A stretch of 64,000 bases of DNA from HGM04593 sp045647885 (GCA_045647885.1 JAZRMX010000037.1:51633-115632); one strand, 5' to 3'. Positions 34,737 to 44,135 are shown, counted from the first letter of the stretch. The notes: a model not told the origin generated them from the letters alone. Numbers and translations: made by a program.

Positions 34737-37265
34737 GTGGAAAAACAGACCTACACCTACGACGAAGCCTTCAAAGCTTCACTCGACTATTTCAATGGCG
34801 ATGAACTCGCTGCAAGAGTTTGGGTAAACAAGTATGCCGTAAAGGATTCTTTCGGAACTATTTACGAAAAATCGCCCGAGGATATGCATTGGCGCATAGC
34901 CAATGAGATAGCCCGCATTGAGGCAAAGTACAACAACCCGATGAGCGCGGAGGAGATTTTTGACCTGCTCGACCATTTCAAGTACATCGTACCTTCTGGT
35001 AGCCCCATGACCGGTATTGGCAACGACTTCCAGATTGCCTCATTGTCGAATTGTTTCGTAATAGGCATCGACGGAAAGGCCGACTCTTATGGCGGTATCA
35101 TACGCATAGACGAAGAGCAGGTACAACTTATGAAACGTCGTGGCGGTGTAGGACACGACCTTTCACACATACGCCCCAAAGGCTCTCCCGTAAAGAACTC
35201 AGCATTGACATCAACAGGCCTCGTACCCTTTATGGAGCGTTACTCAAACTCCACACGCGAGGTTGCGCAGGACGGCCGTCGCGGTGCGCTAATGCTGAGC
35301 GTATCGGTTAAACACCCCGACGCAGAGGCATTCATCGACGCAAAAATGACCGAAGGCAAGGTTACTGGCGCAAACGTATCGGTAAAGATTGACGACGAAT
35401 TTATGAACGCCGTTACCGAAAACAAACCCTATCTGCAGAAATACCCCATTGACTCCGACACTCCCATCTACACCAAAGAGGTTAATGCCGGAGAGATTTG
35501 GAAAAAAATCATACACAACGCCTGGAAATCGGCAGAACCTGGAGTATTGTTCTGGGACACCATTGAGCGCGAATCAATCCCCGACTGCTATGCCGACCTC
35601 GGTTTCAAGACCGTATCGACAAACCCCTGTGGCGAAATACCCCTCTGCCCCTACGATTCTTGCCGCCTCATAGCAATCAACCTCTACTCTTATGTAGAGA
35701 ACCCCTTTACACCCGAGGCACGCTTCAACTTTGAGCTTCTGCGCGAGCACACAAAGAAAGCCATCCGTATGATGGACGACATCATCGACCTCGAGCTTGA
35801 GAAAATTGAAGCAATACAGGCAAAAATAGAGAGCGACCCCGAGATTGAGGAGGTAAAAGCGGCCGAAAGAAAACTTTGGGAGAAAATCTACCGCAAGAGC
35901 AGTATGGGCCGCCGCACCGGCGTAGGCATAACCGCTGAAGGCGATATGCTTGCCGCAATGGGCATGCGTTACGGCAGCCCCGAAGCAATAGACTTCTCGG
36001 TAGAGGTACACAAGCTCATCGCCCTTGCCGCATACAGTTCATCGGTAAATATGGCAAAAGAGCGAGGTGCATTTGAGGTTTTCGACTACAAACGCGAAGC
36101 AAACAACCCCTTTATCAACCGCTTGCGCGAGGCCGACCCCCAGCTCTACGAAGATATGAAGAAGTATGGCCGTCGCAATATCGCCTGCCTCACTATTGCC
36201 CCCACAGGCACAGTGAGCATTATGACACAAACAACATCGGGAATTGAGCCCGTGTTTATGCCCGTGTACAAACGCCGTCGCAAGGTAAACCCCAACGACC
36301 CCGAAGTACACGTAGATTTCACCGACGAGAACGGCGACACCTTTGAAGAGTACATCGTATACCACCACAAATTCGTGGAGTGGATGAAAAAGAGCGGCAT
36401 AGACACCACCAAACGATACTCACAAGTGGAGATTGACAGCATTGTAGCACGCTCACCCTACGCAAAAGCAACATCCAACGACATTGACTGGGTTGCGAAG
36501 GTGGAGATGCAGGGACGCATACAGAAATGGGTAGACCACTCTATCAGCGTAACCATCAACCTCCCCAACAGCGTCGATGAGAAGCTTGTAAACGAGCTAT
36601 ACATCACAGCTTGGAGATGCGGCTGTAAAGGCTGTACTGTATACCGCGATGGTTCACGCGCCGGCGTGCTTGTATCGACCGAGAGCAAGAAGGAGGAGAA
36701 AGCCGACGAGCTGAAACCCACAATCACAGAGGTGCGCCCCACAATTCTTGAAGCCGACGTAGTACGTTTCCAGAACAACAAAGAGAAATGGGTGGCATTC
36801 ATCGGCCTGTTGCACGGTGAGCCCTACGAAATCTTCACCGGACAGCAGGACGACGAGGATGGTATCCCCTTGCCCAAGAACGTAACACACGGTATAATAA
36901 TAAAACACATAAACGAGGACGGCAGCAAACGTTACGACTTCCAGTTCGAGAACAAGATTGGCTACAAGACCACAATCGAGGGACTCTCGGAGCGCTTTAA
37001 CCCCGAGTTCTGGAACTACGCAAAACTAATCTCGGGCGTGTTGCGTTACAAGATGCCAATTGAGCAGGTGATAAAACTGATTTCATCGCTACAGCTTGGT
37101 TCCGACAATATCAACACCTGGAAGAACGGTGTAGAGAGAGCGCTCAAACGCTACATCAAGGACGGAGCAGCATCGGCCGAGAAGTGCCCCAACTGCAAAA
37201 GCCAGCTGATATTCGAGGAAGGCTGCTTGCACTGCCCCACCTGCGGCTACTCAAAATGCGGATAA
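34737..37265 (+). CDS. nrdJ: Adenosylcobalamin-dependent (class II) ribonucleotide reductase
   Basis: The enzyme makes deoxyribonucleotides using B12 rather than a di-iron radical subunit. The 842-residue protein has the N-terminal region through SLSNCFVIGI (redox Cys), the active-site loop STNPCGEIPLCPYDSCRLIAINL with cysteines and Glu, and PTGTVSIMTQTTSGIEP. A TSCPD-type segment follows, then a C-terminal cysteine-rich zinc-like end (CPNCKSQL...CPTCGYSKCG). The start is a GTG; the residues after it (EKQTYTYDEAFKAS) fit the family N-terminus and no ATG is nearby. No B12 riboswitch is seen in the leader. Confidence 0.94.
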   Translation: MEKQTYTYDEAFKASLDYFNGDELAARVWVNKYAVKDSFGTIYEKSPEDMHWRIANEIARIEAKYNNPMSAEEIFDLLDHFKYIVPSGSPMTGIGNDFQIASLSNCFVIGIDGKADSYGGIIRIDEEQVQLMKRRGGVGHDLSHIRPKGSPVKNSALTSTGLVPFMERYSNSTREVAQDGRRGALMLSVSVKHPDAEAFIDAKMTEGKVTGANVSVKIDDEFMNAVTENKPYLQKYPIDSDTPIYTKEVNAGEIWKKIIHNAWKSAEPGVLFWDTIERESIPDCYADLGFKTVSTNPCGEIPLCPYDSCRLIAINLYSYVENPFTPEARFNFELLREHTKKAIRMMDDIIDLELEKIEAIQAKIESDPEIEEVKAAERKLWEKIYRKSSMGRRTGVGITAEGDMLAAMGMRYGSPEAIDFSVEVHKLIALAAYSSSVNMAKERGAFEVFDYKREANNPFINRLREADPQLYEDMKKYGRRNIACLTIAPTGTVSIMTQTTSGIEPVFMPVYKRRRKVNPNDPEVHVDFTDENGDTFEEYIVYHHKFVEWMKKSGIDTTKRYSQVEIDSIVARSPYAKATSNDIDWVAKVEMQGRIQKWVDHSISVTINLPNSVDEKLVNELYITAWRCGCKGCTVYRDGSRAGVLVSTESKKEEKADELKPTITEVRPTILEADVVRFQNNKEKWVAFIGLLHGEPYEIFTGQQDDEDGIPLPKNVTHGIIIKHINEDGSKRYDFQFENKIGYKTTIEGLSERFNPEFWNYAKLISGVLRYKMPIEQVIKLISSLQLGSDNINTWKNGVERALKRYIKDGAASAEKCPNCKSQLIFEEGCLHCPTCGYSKCG

Positions 37266-37296
37266 AGAACTTTATTATACACACTATATAGATTCC

Positions 37297-37336
37297 CTTC
37301 CGAGCTTGCCTGAACAACGGGCAAGCTCGGAAGTTT
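37297..37336 (+). terminator. Hairpin between nrdJ and folB
   Basis: CTTCCGAGCTTGCC and GGCAAGCTCGGAAG form a 14-bp stem around TGAACAACG. Only TTT follows, and folB starts 7 nt later, so it may terminate partly or act on folB translation. Confidence 0.6.
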
Positions 37337-37342
37337 AAAAAG

Positions 37343-37711
37343 ATGAAAATATCAAGCTACACAATAGAGTTGCGCGACATACACCTGTATGCCCATCACG
37401 GAGTAATGCCACAGGAGAGAAGCGTCGGCGCGTGGTTCACAGTTGATATTAAAATGGAGATAAACGACCACAAATGTGCCTACGACGACGAGATTGACAA
37501 CACAGTCAGCTACGCCGAGGTCTACGACATTATCAAAGAGGTAATGCATACACCGTCGAACCTTTTGGAGAATGTCGGCAAACGTATCATAGAAGCATTA
37601 TTCAACAGATTCAGCCAAATAGACTCCATTGAAACAACAATAACCAAAGATACCCCACCCATTGGCGGTGACAAACTGAAAGCCTGCGTAACTCTCAAAG
37701 CAACAAGATAA
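37343..37711 (+). CDS. folB: Dihydroneopterin aldolase
   Basis: FolB cleaves dihydroneopterin to hydroxymethyl-dihydropterin in folate synthesis. The 122-residue protein shows IELRDIHLYAHHGVMPQER near the start, the glutamate-bearing NTVSYAEVYDII, and KDTPPIGGDKLKACVTL at the end, a normal full-length FolB. It is 4 nt from the downstream acyltransferase gene. Confidence 0.93.
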   Translation: MKISSYTIELRDIHLYAHHGVMPQERSVGAWFTVDIKMEINDHKCAYDDEIDNTVSYAEVYDIIKEVMHTPSNLLENVGKRIIEALFNRFSQIDSIETTITKDTPPIGGDKLKACVTLKATR

Positions 37712-37715
37712 GAAG

Positions 37716-38741
37716 ATGATAGACACCCTCACCTCTTTAAGACTATTCTTTGCACTACTTGTGTTTGCCTCGCACATAGTAATCATAAGCGACAAATTTT
37801 CGGGGCATATGTTCGTGGAGGGATATGTTGGTGTCAGCTTCTTCTTTATATTAAGCGGATTCATTATTGCCTACAACTATTCCGACAGGATAGCAACACC
37901 AAGCGAAAGGAAGAGCTATTACATTGCACGCATTGCGCGCATATACCCCTTGCACCTGCTCACACTCATCGCAGCAATTGCCATTTACGGCTTTGCCGTG
38001 AAATCCCCAATTTCGTGGGCCCATCTTGCCACATCAGCAACCCTAACCAACACATATATTCCCCGTTCCGACTTCTTTTTCGCACTCAACGCCCCCGCTT
38101 GGAGCCTTTGCTGCGAACAACTTTTTTACGCAACCTTTCCATTCGTACTGCCGTTCATTAAAAAGCCCGCAGTTCTTCTCTCAACAATAATAATAGCAAT
38201 TATAATCACAATCATAGGAGCACAAATAACCCCGGAGGGATACATAAAAGGAGTGTGGTACGTAAACCCCATAATGCGTTACCCCGACTTCGTTATGGGC
38301 ATTGCAACTTTTTACATATACCGCAAGGTAAAAGGGTGCAAAATCGGCACGGCAACAGCAACCGCGCTGGAGACCGGCTCCATACTGCTATTTCTCCTCT
38401 TTTACGCCACCGCCGAGGAACTCCCCAAAATTTACAGATACTCATTCTATTACTGGTTACCCATTGTAGCCGTAATACTTGTTTTTGCCCTGCAGAAGGG
38501 AGCGCTTTCAAGAATCCTTTCAAACAGAATCTTTATTTTGGGAGGAGAGATAAGCTATGGTATATACCTTACGCAATTGCTCGTCATAAACACCATCGGC
38601 AAGCACTGCACAGGAATGTCCACATCTGCTTGTGTCGCTGTTGCACTTGCGACGACAATACTCATCAGCTACATCTCATACAAACATTATGAGAAGCCAA
38701 TGAACCATATTGTAAAAAGATGGTTGGGATATAAAAGATAA
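37716..38741 (+). CDS. Acyltransferase 3 family membrane protein
   Basis: This 341-residue protein has about ten membrane segments and the family motifs: SLRLFFALLVFASHI with the catalytic His, GYVGVSFFFILSGFIIAYNY, and RIARIYPLHLL. Family members O-acylate sugars or other envelope molecules; the acceptor is unknown. It lies 4 nt after folB. Its stop codon abuts the rnc stop on the other strand with no gap. Confidence 0.9.
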   Translation: MIDTLTSLRLFFALLVFASHIVIISDKFSGHMFVEGYVGVSFFFILSGFIIAYNYSDRIATPSERKSYYIARIARIYPLHLLTLIAAIAIYGFAVKSPISWAHLATSATLTNTYIPRSDFFFALNAPAWSLCCEQLFYATFPFVLPFIKKPAVLLSTIIIAIIITIIGAQITPEGYIKGVWYVNPIMRYPDFVMGIATFYIYRKVKGCKIGTATATALETGSILLFLLFYATAEELPKIYRYSFYYWLPIVAVILVFALQKGALSRILSNRIFILGGEISYGIYLTQLLVINTIGKHCTGMSTSACVAVALATTILISYISYKHYEKPMNHIVKRWLGYKR

Positions 38742-39476
38742 TCAGGAGAGTTTCTTCAAAGCCTCCTCTGCTGCATTCTGCTGGCTCTCACGTTTCGAGA
38801 AGCCCTCGCCCCTGCCATAAGACTCGCCATCGATAAGGACCTCGGAAACAAAGTATGCGCCATCCTTACGCTGCTCTGAACTGACAAGCGAGAATGCTAT
38901 CGCACGATGATTCTTCTGGGCCCACTCTATTACACGGCTCTTGTAATTCTTGTCAATGCGCAGTACGGTATCAAGGTTATCGAGCTTGGCAAAAACCCTT
39001 TCGAGAAGGAAACTACGACACTGCTTATAGCCCTTGTCAATATAAATTGCACCGATAAGCGCCTCCAAAGCATTGCCATAGATATAATTATTATGATGAT
39101 TTTCGGCACCGCAAGCATGCACAAACCTGTCGAGCCCAATCTCAATAGCAAGTTCGTTCAAGCGTTCACGACACACAAGATTACTGCGCGACTTTGAGAG
39201 AAACCCCTCCCTTTCTCTGCGAAAATTAGAATAAAGAAAATCGGCAGTAACAGAACTCAAAACCGCATCGCCCAAAAACTCCAGACGCTCATTACACACG
39301 AGTTTACGCCCGGAACCACTCACCTGCGAACTGTGAGTCATAGCCATTCTGTAGGGCTTAAGACTGCCAGGCACGAAGCCCAATATGGAATATAACAAAA
39401 GATAAGACTCCCTGTCCTTGCGGGACAGAAGCCTTATCTTATCTATCACTTTCTTAAAAACCTTCTTAACCTTCAA
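38742..39476 (-). CDS. rnc: Ribonuclease III
   Basis: RNase III cleaves double-stranded RNA in rRNA and mRNA maturation. The signature NERLEFLGDAVLSSV with acidic catalytic residues, NALEALIGAIYIDKGY and a C-terminal dsRNA-binding domain (about 165-244, GRGEGFSKRESQQNAAEEAL) are clear. The frame has an ATG at 39518 inside fabF, but that part copies the conserved fabF end. The TTG at 39476, 11 nt into the fabF end, gives the usual short lead (KVKKVFKKVIDKIRLL). I prefer TTG, without certainty. Confidence 0.9.
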   Translation of the reverse strand: MKVKKVFKKVIDKIRLLSRKDRESYLLLYSILGFVPGSLKPYRMAMTHSSQVSGSGRKLVCNERLEFLGDAVLSSVTADFLYSNFRREREGFLSKSRSNLVCRERLNELAIEIGLDRFVHACGAENHHNNYIYGNALEALIGAIYIDKGYKQCRSFLLERVFAKLDNLDTVLRIDKNYKSRVIEWAQKNHRAIAFSLVSSEQRKDGAYFVSEVLIDGESYGRGEGFSKRESQQNAAEEALKKLS

Positions 39477-40728
39477 TTTTCTTAAAAGCAATTGATGCGT
39501 TATGCCCACCAAAACCAAAAGTATTGGAAAGGGCTACTTTAATATCGCGCTTCTGCGCTTTGTTGAAGGTAAAATTCAACGCATAGTCAATGTCGGGATC
39601 ATCATCGCCCTCTTCGTGATTTATTGTGGGAGGCACTACACCTTCCTTAATAGCCATCACAGTAAGCAATGCTTCAATAGCTCCTGCCGCACCCAAAAGG
39701 TGGCCGGTCATTGATTTTGTTGAACTTATATTCAAGTTATAGGCGTGTTCACCAAAGAGAGTCTTGATAGCCTTAACCTCGGCAACATCACCGGCAGGTG
39801 TCGATGTTCCGTGAACGTTGATGTAGTCAACATCCTCGGGAGTCAAACCAGCCTCTTCAAGTGCGTTTCTCATCACACGCATAGCGCCGTCACCCTCGGG
39901 ATGGGGAGCTGTAATGTGATAAGCATCGGCAGTAAGACCGGAACCGACAATCTCTGCATAAATTTTCGCACCGCGTGCTACAGCATGCTCATACTCCTCG
40001 AGCACCAAGCAGGCAGCACCCTCGGCCATAACAAAACCATCGCGGCTCTTACTGAAGGGGCGCGAAGCCTTGCCAGGCTCATCGTTGCGTGTTGAAAGGG
40101 CGTGCATAGCATTGAATGCACCCACACCCGTGGGACAAATAGGCGCTTCGGTACCACCAGCCAAAATGACATCGGCTCTGTTCAAACGTATCTGGTCACA
40201 CGCATCAATAAGCGCATTTGAAGATGACGCACACGCCGAAGTTGTCACATAGTTGGGACCCTTGAGGCCGTATTTGATAGAAATGATTCCCGCAGTCATA
40301 TCGGCAATCATCTTTGTAACAAGGAAAGGAGAGAATCTCGGTGCACCTTCCTGATTCTGCGCATATGCACAGATTTCATCCTCCAATGCACCGATACCAC
40401 CTATACCCTCGCCATAGATAACACCAATACGGTTACAATCCAGTTTCTCAAAATCCAAGCCACTATCTGCTATAGCCTCCACTGCCGAAGCAACGCCATA
40501 AATGGTTACGTTGTCAACCTTGCGAAGTTCACGACGTTCCATTATCTGCGAAGCGTCGAAATCTTTCACCTGGCAGGCAAATTGGGTTTTGAACAGATAG
40601 GTATCAAAACGAGTAATAGGTCCTGCACCACTAACTCCGTTAACAGCATTTTCCCAAGTTTGAGAAACGTTGTTACCTAATGGAGATACAGTACCAAGAC
40701 CTGTTACAACAACTCTTCTATGTTTCAT
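39466..40728 (-). CDS. fabF: 3-oxoacyl-[acyl-carrier-protein] synthase II
   Basis: FabF condenses malonyl-ACP with acyl-ACP in fatty acid elongation. The 420-residue thiolase-fold protein has the nucleophile in VTTSACASSSNALIDAC, and both catalytic histidines in YINVHGTSTPAGD and LSNTFGFGGHNASI, with SSTKSMTGHLLGAAG. It follows acpP by 27 nt and overlaps rnc, giving acpP-fabF-rnc, a familiar gene order in Bacteroidales. Confidence 0.97.
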   Translation of the reverse strand: MKHRRVVVTGLGTVSPLGNNVSQTWENAVNGVSGAGPITRFDTYLFKTQFACQVKDFDASQIMERRELRKVDNVTIYGVASAVEAIADSGLDFEKLDCNRIGVIYGEGIGGIGALEDEICAYAQNQEGAPRFSPFLVTKMIADMTAGIISIKYGLKGPNYVTTSACASSSNALIDACDQIRLNRADVILAGGTEAPICPTGVGAFNAMHALSTRNDEPGKASRPFSKSRDGFVMAEGAACLVLEEYEHAVARGAKIYAEIVGSGLTADAYHITAPHPEGDGAMRVMRNALEEAGLTPEDVDYINVHGTSTPAGDVAEVKAIKTLFGEHAYNLNISSTKSMTGHLLGAAGAIEALLTVMAIKEGVVPPTINHEEGDDDPDIDYALNFTFNKAQKRDIKVALSNTFGFGGHNASIAFKKIEG

Positions 40729-40755
40729 TATAGAATTGTTAGGAGAGAAAGCTTC

Positions 40756-40998
40756 TTACTTTTCAGCAACTTTCTCCTCTACATACTTAACAGCATCGCC
40801 TACTGTTGCTATTTTCTCAGCCTGCTCCTCGGGGATAGAGATACCGAACTCGTCCTCAATCTCCATGATAAGCTCTACTCTGTCAAGTGAGTCTGCGCTC
40901 AAGTCGTTTGTGAAGTTAGCCTCTGAAGTAACCTCTGACTCTGAAACACCAAACTTCTCTACAATAATCTCTTTTACTCTTGCTTCAATTTCTGACAT
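40756..40998 (-). CDS. acpP: Acyl carrier protein
   Basis: This 80-residue acidic protein carries acyl chains on 4'-phosphopantetheine attached to Ser37 in ADSLDRVEL. Helices before and after fit ACP fully. It is the first gene of acpP-fabF-rnc and lies 38 nt after a consensus minus-strand promoter. Confidence 0.96.
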   Translation of the reverse strand: MSEIEARVKEIIVEKFGVSESEVTSEANFTNDLSADSLDRVELIMEIEDEFGISIPEEQAEKIATVGDAVKYVEEKVAEK

Positions 40999-41035
40999 AG
41001 TTGTAATTTTTTGAAAGTTATAAAGTATTTGTGGG

Positions 41036-41066
41036 CAAAAATAGAATAAAATTCACTAACAACAAA
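41036..41066 (-). promoter_or_regulatory. acpP-fabF-rnc promoter
   Basis: On the minus strand TTTG (plus 41063-41066), a 19-nt spacer and TATTTTTG (plus 41036-41043) match the consensus. The leader is about 30 nt. Confidence 0.7.
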
Positions 41067-41142
41067 GAAAGATGTGTTTTTTTTGTCTTTTCACTGCACA
41101 TTTTCCACTTTTTGTGCAAAAAAGTACTTTCAGCAAGCCTTT

Positions 41143-42186
41143 TTACCCTATTTTCACATCGAAAGCCGACATTTCACGGCGCAAATTGTAATTATTACGC
41201 AAATCCTCGAAACGCGACGGTTCCTTTTTCAGCACTGACGAGTCAGAATGCGGGTCATATATTTTCAGCACAGCATCCCCAAACGAGGGGGCACACAAGC
41301 AAGGCTCGGACGGTGCCGGAAGAGACAACACCGGCTGAGCAGCGGCACATCCAAAGAAGTTGCAAAAAGCATCGAGCACCATCCTTGTCGCGTTTATTTT
41401 GCCCTCGGCCGAATAACCGGCAATATGAGGAGTAGCTATATATACCTTGTTTAATAAAGGAAGTGATATTTCCGGTTCACCCTCCCACACATCAAGCACA
41501 GCATCCAACTCCCCGTTCTTCTCCAACGTGCAAAGCAGAGCCGCGTTGTCCACAACAGGACCACGCGAAGCATTTATAAACAAACGACATCTTTTCATAG
41601 AGGAGAAGAATGCCGCATCGGCCAGATGGTAGCTCGGATAATCACCTGCAATGTTCAAAGTGGGGTGAAAGGTTATTATATCACACTCTGCAGTAATCTG
41701 TTCAAGAGATACAAAACCTTTTTCGCCGGCAGCCTCGCGTGGTGGATCATTAAGCAACAGGCGGATACCCTCGCCTGCCGCCCAGGCTGCTATGCGAGAG
41801 CCTATCTCGCCCACACCCACAACACCCATTACAAGCCCGTCAAGAGAGAGTGAGCGCTCCTTTGCCCACGAATAGACAACCGCCTGCACATACTGCAACA
41901 CTGCGCCGGCATTGCAGCCTGCCGCACTTGCCCATTCAACGCCATTTGCCGCACAATATGCAGCATCTATATGGTCATATCCAATTGTTGCCGTACCTAT
42001 AAAACGCACAGCAGAACCGGCCAGGAGCTGCTCGTTGCAGAAAGTCCTGGTGCGCACAAAAAGCGCCTCGGCATCCTTTACATCGGCCTGTGAAATTGCA
42101 ACTCCGGGGAGAGCCAATACATTGTGTCCCATCGCCAAAAGTGCATCACGCAGATAAGGAATCTTCTCGTCAATAACAATTTTCAT
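41143..42186 (-). CDS. pdxB: 4-phosphoerythronate dehydrogenase
   Basis: PdxB oxidises 4-phosphoerythronate in pyridoxal phosphate synthesis. The 347-residue D-isomer dehydrogenase has MKIVIDEKIPYLRDAL, ATIGYDHIDAAYC, the NAD motif VMGVVGVGEIGSRIA, NASRGPVVDN, and the final catalytic His in ATPHIAGYSAEGK. The C-terminal domain is shorter than in E. coli. The start at 42186 fits the family; the frame extends upstream to 42270 but that segment has no family likeness. Confidence 0.92.
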   Translation of the reverse strand: MKIVIDEKIPYLRDALLAMGHNVLALPGVAISQADVKDAEALFVRTRTFCNEQLLAGSAVRFIGTATIGYDHIDAAYCAANGVEWASAAGCNAGAVLQYVQAVVYSWAKERSLSLDGLVMGVVGVGEIGSRIAAWAAGEGIRLLLNDPPREAAGEKGFVSLEQITAECDIITFHPTLNIAGDYPSYHLADAAFFSSMKRCRLFINASRGPVVDNAALLCTLEKNGELDAVLDVWEGEPEISLPLLNKVYIATPHIAGYSAEGKINATRMVLDAFCNFFGCAAAQPVLSLPAPSEPCLCAPSFGDAVLKIYDPHSDSSVLKKEPSRFEDLRNNYNLRREMSAFDVKIG

Positions 42187-42316
42187 CGCATACAATTTTA
42201 GGTGCCGCAACGTTGCGCCAAGCCAGAGACCTTCCTTTAAAAACAACCGGGAGAGGCCACCAATGCACAACTTGCAACAATTATTGCCATAAAGATAAAT
42301 ACTTTTTAAACAAACT

Positions 42317-42348
42317 TTTGTCTATATCGTAATTTTTCGTTAGTTTTG
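42317..42348 (+). promoter_or_regulatory. Promoter of the DUF4254-GT9 pair
   Basis: TTTG (42317-42320), a 20-nt spacer and TAGTTTTG (42341-42348) match the consensus. The predicted leader is about 65 nt. Confidence 0.7.
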
Positions 42349-42421
42349 CCTTAAATATACACATATAGTGCCCACCACAACGCTTTGAGACAAAAGAATA
42401 TTCACTTAACAAACAAATATT

Positions 42422-43036
42422 ATGAAAAAATTCACAGAGATGAGCTGGCCCATCTTCAACCAGGCCATTGAAGACTATCACAAGACAGACAACGTTGACA
42501 CCCCCATAAACAACCCATACGAGGTCAAGACAATTGAATACTACCTATACCTCAAATGCTGGATAGATACCGTTCAGTGGCACTTTGAGGATATCATCCG
42601 CGACCCCAACATCGACCCCGCCGAGGCGCTTGTACTAAAACGTCGCATCGACAAGTCAAACCAGGACCGTACCGACCTCGTAGAGCTCATTGACAGTTAC
42701 TTCCTCGACCTTTACAAGGATGTAACACCTGCAGCCGACGCAACCATCAACACCGAGAGCCCCGCTTGGGCAGTAGACCGCTACTCAATTCTCTCGCTCA
42801 AGATCTATCACATGCAGGAGGAGGTTAACCGCACAGATGTTGACGCCGACCACTTGGCAAAATGCCAGGCCAAGCTCGATGTCCTCAAAGAGCAGTACAA
42901 AGACATGACTACATCTATCGGACAGTTGCTCGATGACATCGCTGCCGGACGCAAATATATGAAAGTGTACCGCCAGATGAAGATGTACAACGACCCCGCT
43001 CTAAACCCCGTACTTTATGGTGCAGGCAAAAAATAA
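42422..43036 (+). CDS. DUF4254 domain protein
   Basis: This 204-residue, mostly helical, soluble protein matches my memory of the DUF4254 family of Bacteroidota (IFNQAIEDYHKTD, LYLKCWIDTVQWHFEDIIRDP, RRIDKSNQDRTDLVE, IYHMQEEVNR). No enzyme motif is apparent. It overlaps the GT9 gene by 20 nt, so the two are probably made together. A role in LPS or polysaccharide assembly follows from this pairing only. Confidence 0.85.
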   Translation: MKKFTEMSWPIFNQAIEDYHKTDNVDTPINNPYEVKTIEYYLYLKCWIDTVQWHFEDIIRDPNIDPAEALVLKRRIDKSNQDRTDLVELIDSYFLDLYKDVTPAADATINTESPAWAVDRYSILSLKIYHMQEEVNRTDVDADHLAKCQAKLDVLKEQYKDMTTSIGQLLDDIAAGRKYMKVYRQMKMYNDPALNPVLYGAGKK

Positions 43037-44075
43037 AGAGACAGCACAAACAATTCTGATCACACGTTTTTCTGCGGTAGGCGATATAGCAATGACCATA
43101 CCATTGCTATACTCGCTCGCCCGCACATACCCACACGACAAGTTCCTTTTCGTAAGCCGCGAGAGATTCGGACAATTCTTCATTGACAAGCCCGAAAACC
43201 TCCATTTCATCGGCATAAATCTCGACAATTACAAAGGGCTTGCCGGACTATTCAAACTCTATAAAAAACTTAACGCATACAAGCCCGACGCCGTTGCCGA
43301 CCTGCACGATGTTCTGCGCACAAAAATCCTGCGCAGCTATTTTGCAGTCCTGAGCGGTGCCAAGGTTGCGAACATCACCAAAGGGCGCTCCGAAAAGAAA
43401 CGGCTCACCCGCAGCAAGAACAAGATAAAGGAGCAGTTAAAAAGCACCTTTGAACGCTATCGCGAGGTATTCGAGCGCATAGGCAAGCCCTTTACACCCC
43501 AATTTACATCACTCTTTGGCAACAACAAGGGAGACATAAGCGAGTTCAGCGCCATCATCCCCCCAAAAGGCAACGACAAATGGGTGGGAATTGCCCCCTT
43601 TGCCGCACACAGCGGAAAGATATACCCCGCCGATAAGATGCGCGAAGTGATTGCAACGCTCACCAAGCACAGCAACATACAGATATTCTGTTTCGGCAAC
43701 GGCCCCAAAGAAGAGGCTTTAGTAAACGCTTGGTGCAAAGAGTTCCCACGCGTGCACTCCTTTCTTGGACGCACAAACTTCAACGGCGAGTTGCGCCTCA
43801 TCAGCCACCTCGACGCAATGGTGTGTATGGACTCCGCAAATATGCACATGGCATCCCTGGTGGGAACACCTGCAATATCCATTTGGGGAGCAACATCGCC
43901 CCTGGCAGGCTTCCTCGGGTGGAACCAGAAGAATGAGGACTGCATAGAGCTCTCCCTCCCCTGCCGCCCCTGCTCCATCTTCGGCAACAAACCCTGCGCC
44001 TACGGCGACTATCGCTGTATGAACATTCCGCCGGAAGATATTGCAGCAAAAATCATTGAAAAAATAGGCAAATAA
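43017..44075 (+). CDS. Glycosyltransferase family 9 (heptosyltransferase-like)
   Basis: This 352-residue GT-B protein begins ILITRFSAVGDIAMTIPLLYSL, with GVAPFAAHSGKIYP replaced here by GIAPFAAHSGKIYPADKM, then LISHLDAMVCMDSANMHMASLVGTPAISIWGATSP, typical of ADP-heptose:LPS transferases. A cysteine-rich end (CRPCSIFGNKPCAYGDYRC) is kept as in Bacteroidota members. It likely adds a sugar to the LPS core at the inner-membrane cytosolic face. It overlaps the DUF4254 gene and is closed by a terminator. Confidence 0.92.
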   Translation: MVQAKNKETAQTILITRFSAVGDIAMTIPLLYSLARTYPHDKFLFVSRERFGQFFIDKPENLHFIGINLDNYKGLAGLFKLYKKLNAYKPDAVADLHDVLRTKILRSYFAVLSGAKVANITKGRSEKKRLTRSKNKIKEQLKSTFERYREVFERIGKPFTPQFTSLFGNNKGDISEFSAIIPPKGNDKWVGIAPFAAHSGKIYPADKMREVIATLTKHSNIQIFCFGNGPKEEALVNAWCKEFPRVHSFLGRTNFNGELRLISHLDAMVCMDSANMHMASLVGTPAISIWGATSPLAGFLGWNQKNEDCIELSLPCRPCSIFGNKPCAYGDYRCMNIPPEDIAAKIIEKIGK

Positions 44076-44081
44076 CAGGAC

Positions 44082-44119
44082 AAGAGGCTCTCTAAACACA
44101 ACGGACAGCCTCTTTTTTT
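44082..44119 (+). terminator. Terminator after the GT9 gene
   Basis: AAGAGGCT and AGCCTCTT pair around a 17-nt loop and run into eight Ts. It lies 7 nt after the GT9 stop. Confidence 0.75.
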
Positions 44120-44135
44120 TAAAACCAAAAGCAAA

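Noticed and set aside
42187..42270. Upstream extension of pdxB
   Set aside because: The 28 added residues have no family likeness, while MKIVIDEKIPY at 42186 is a typical start.
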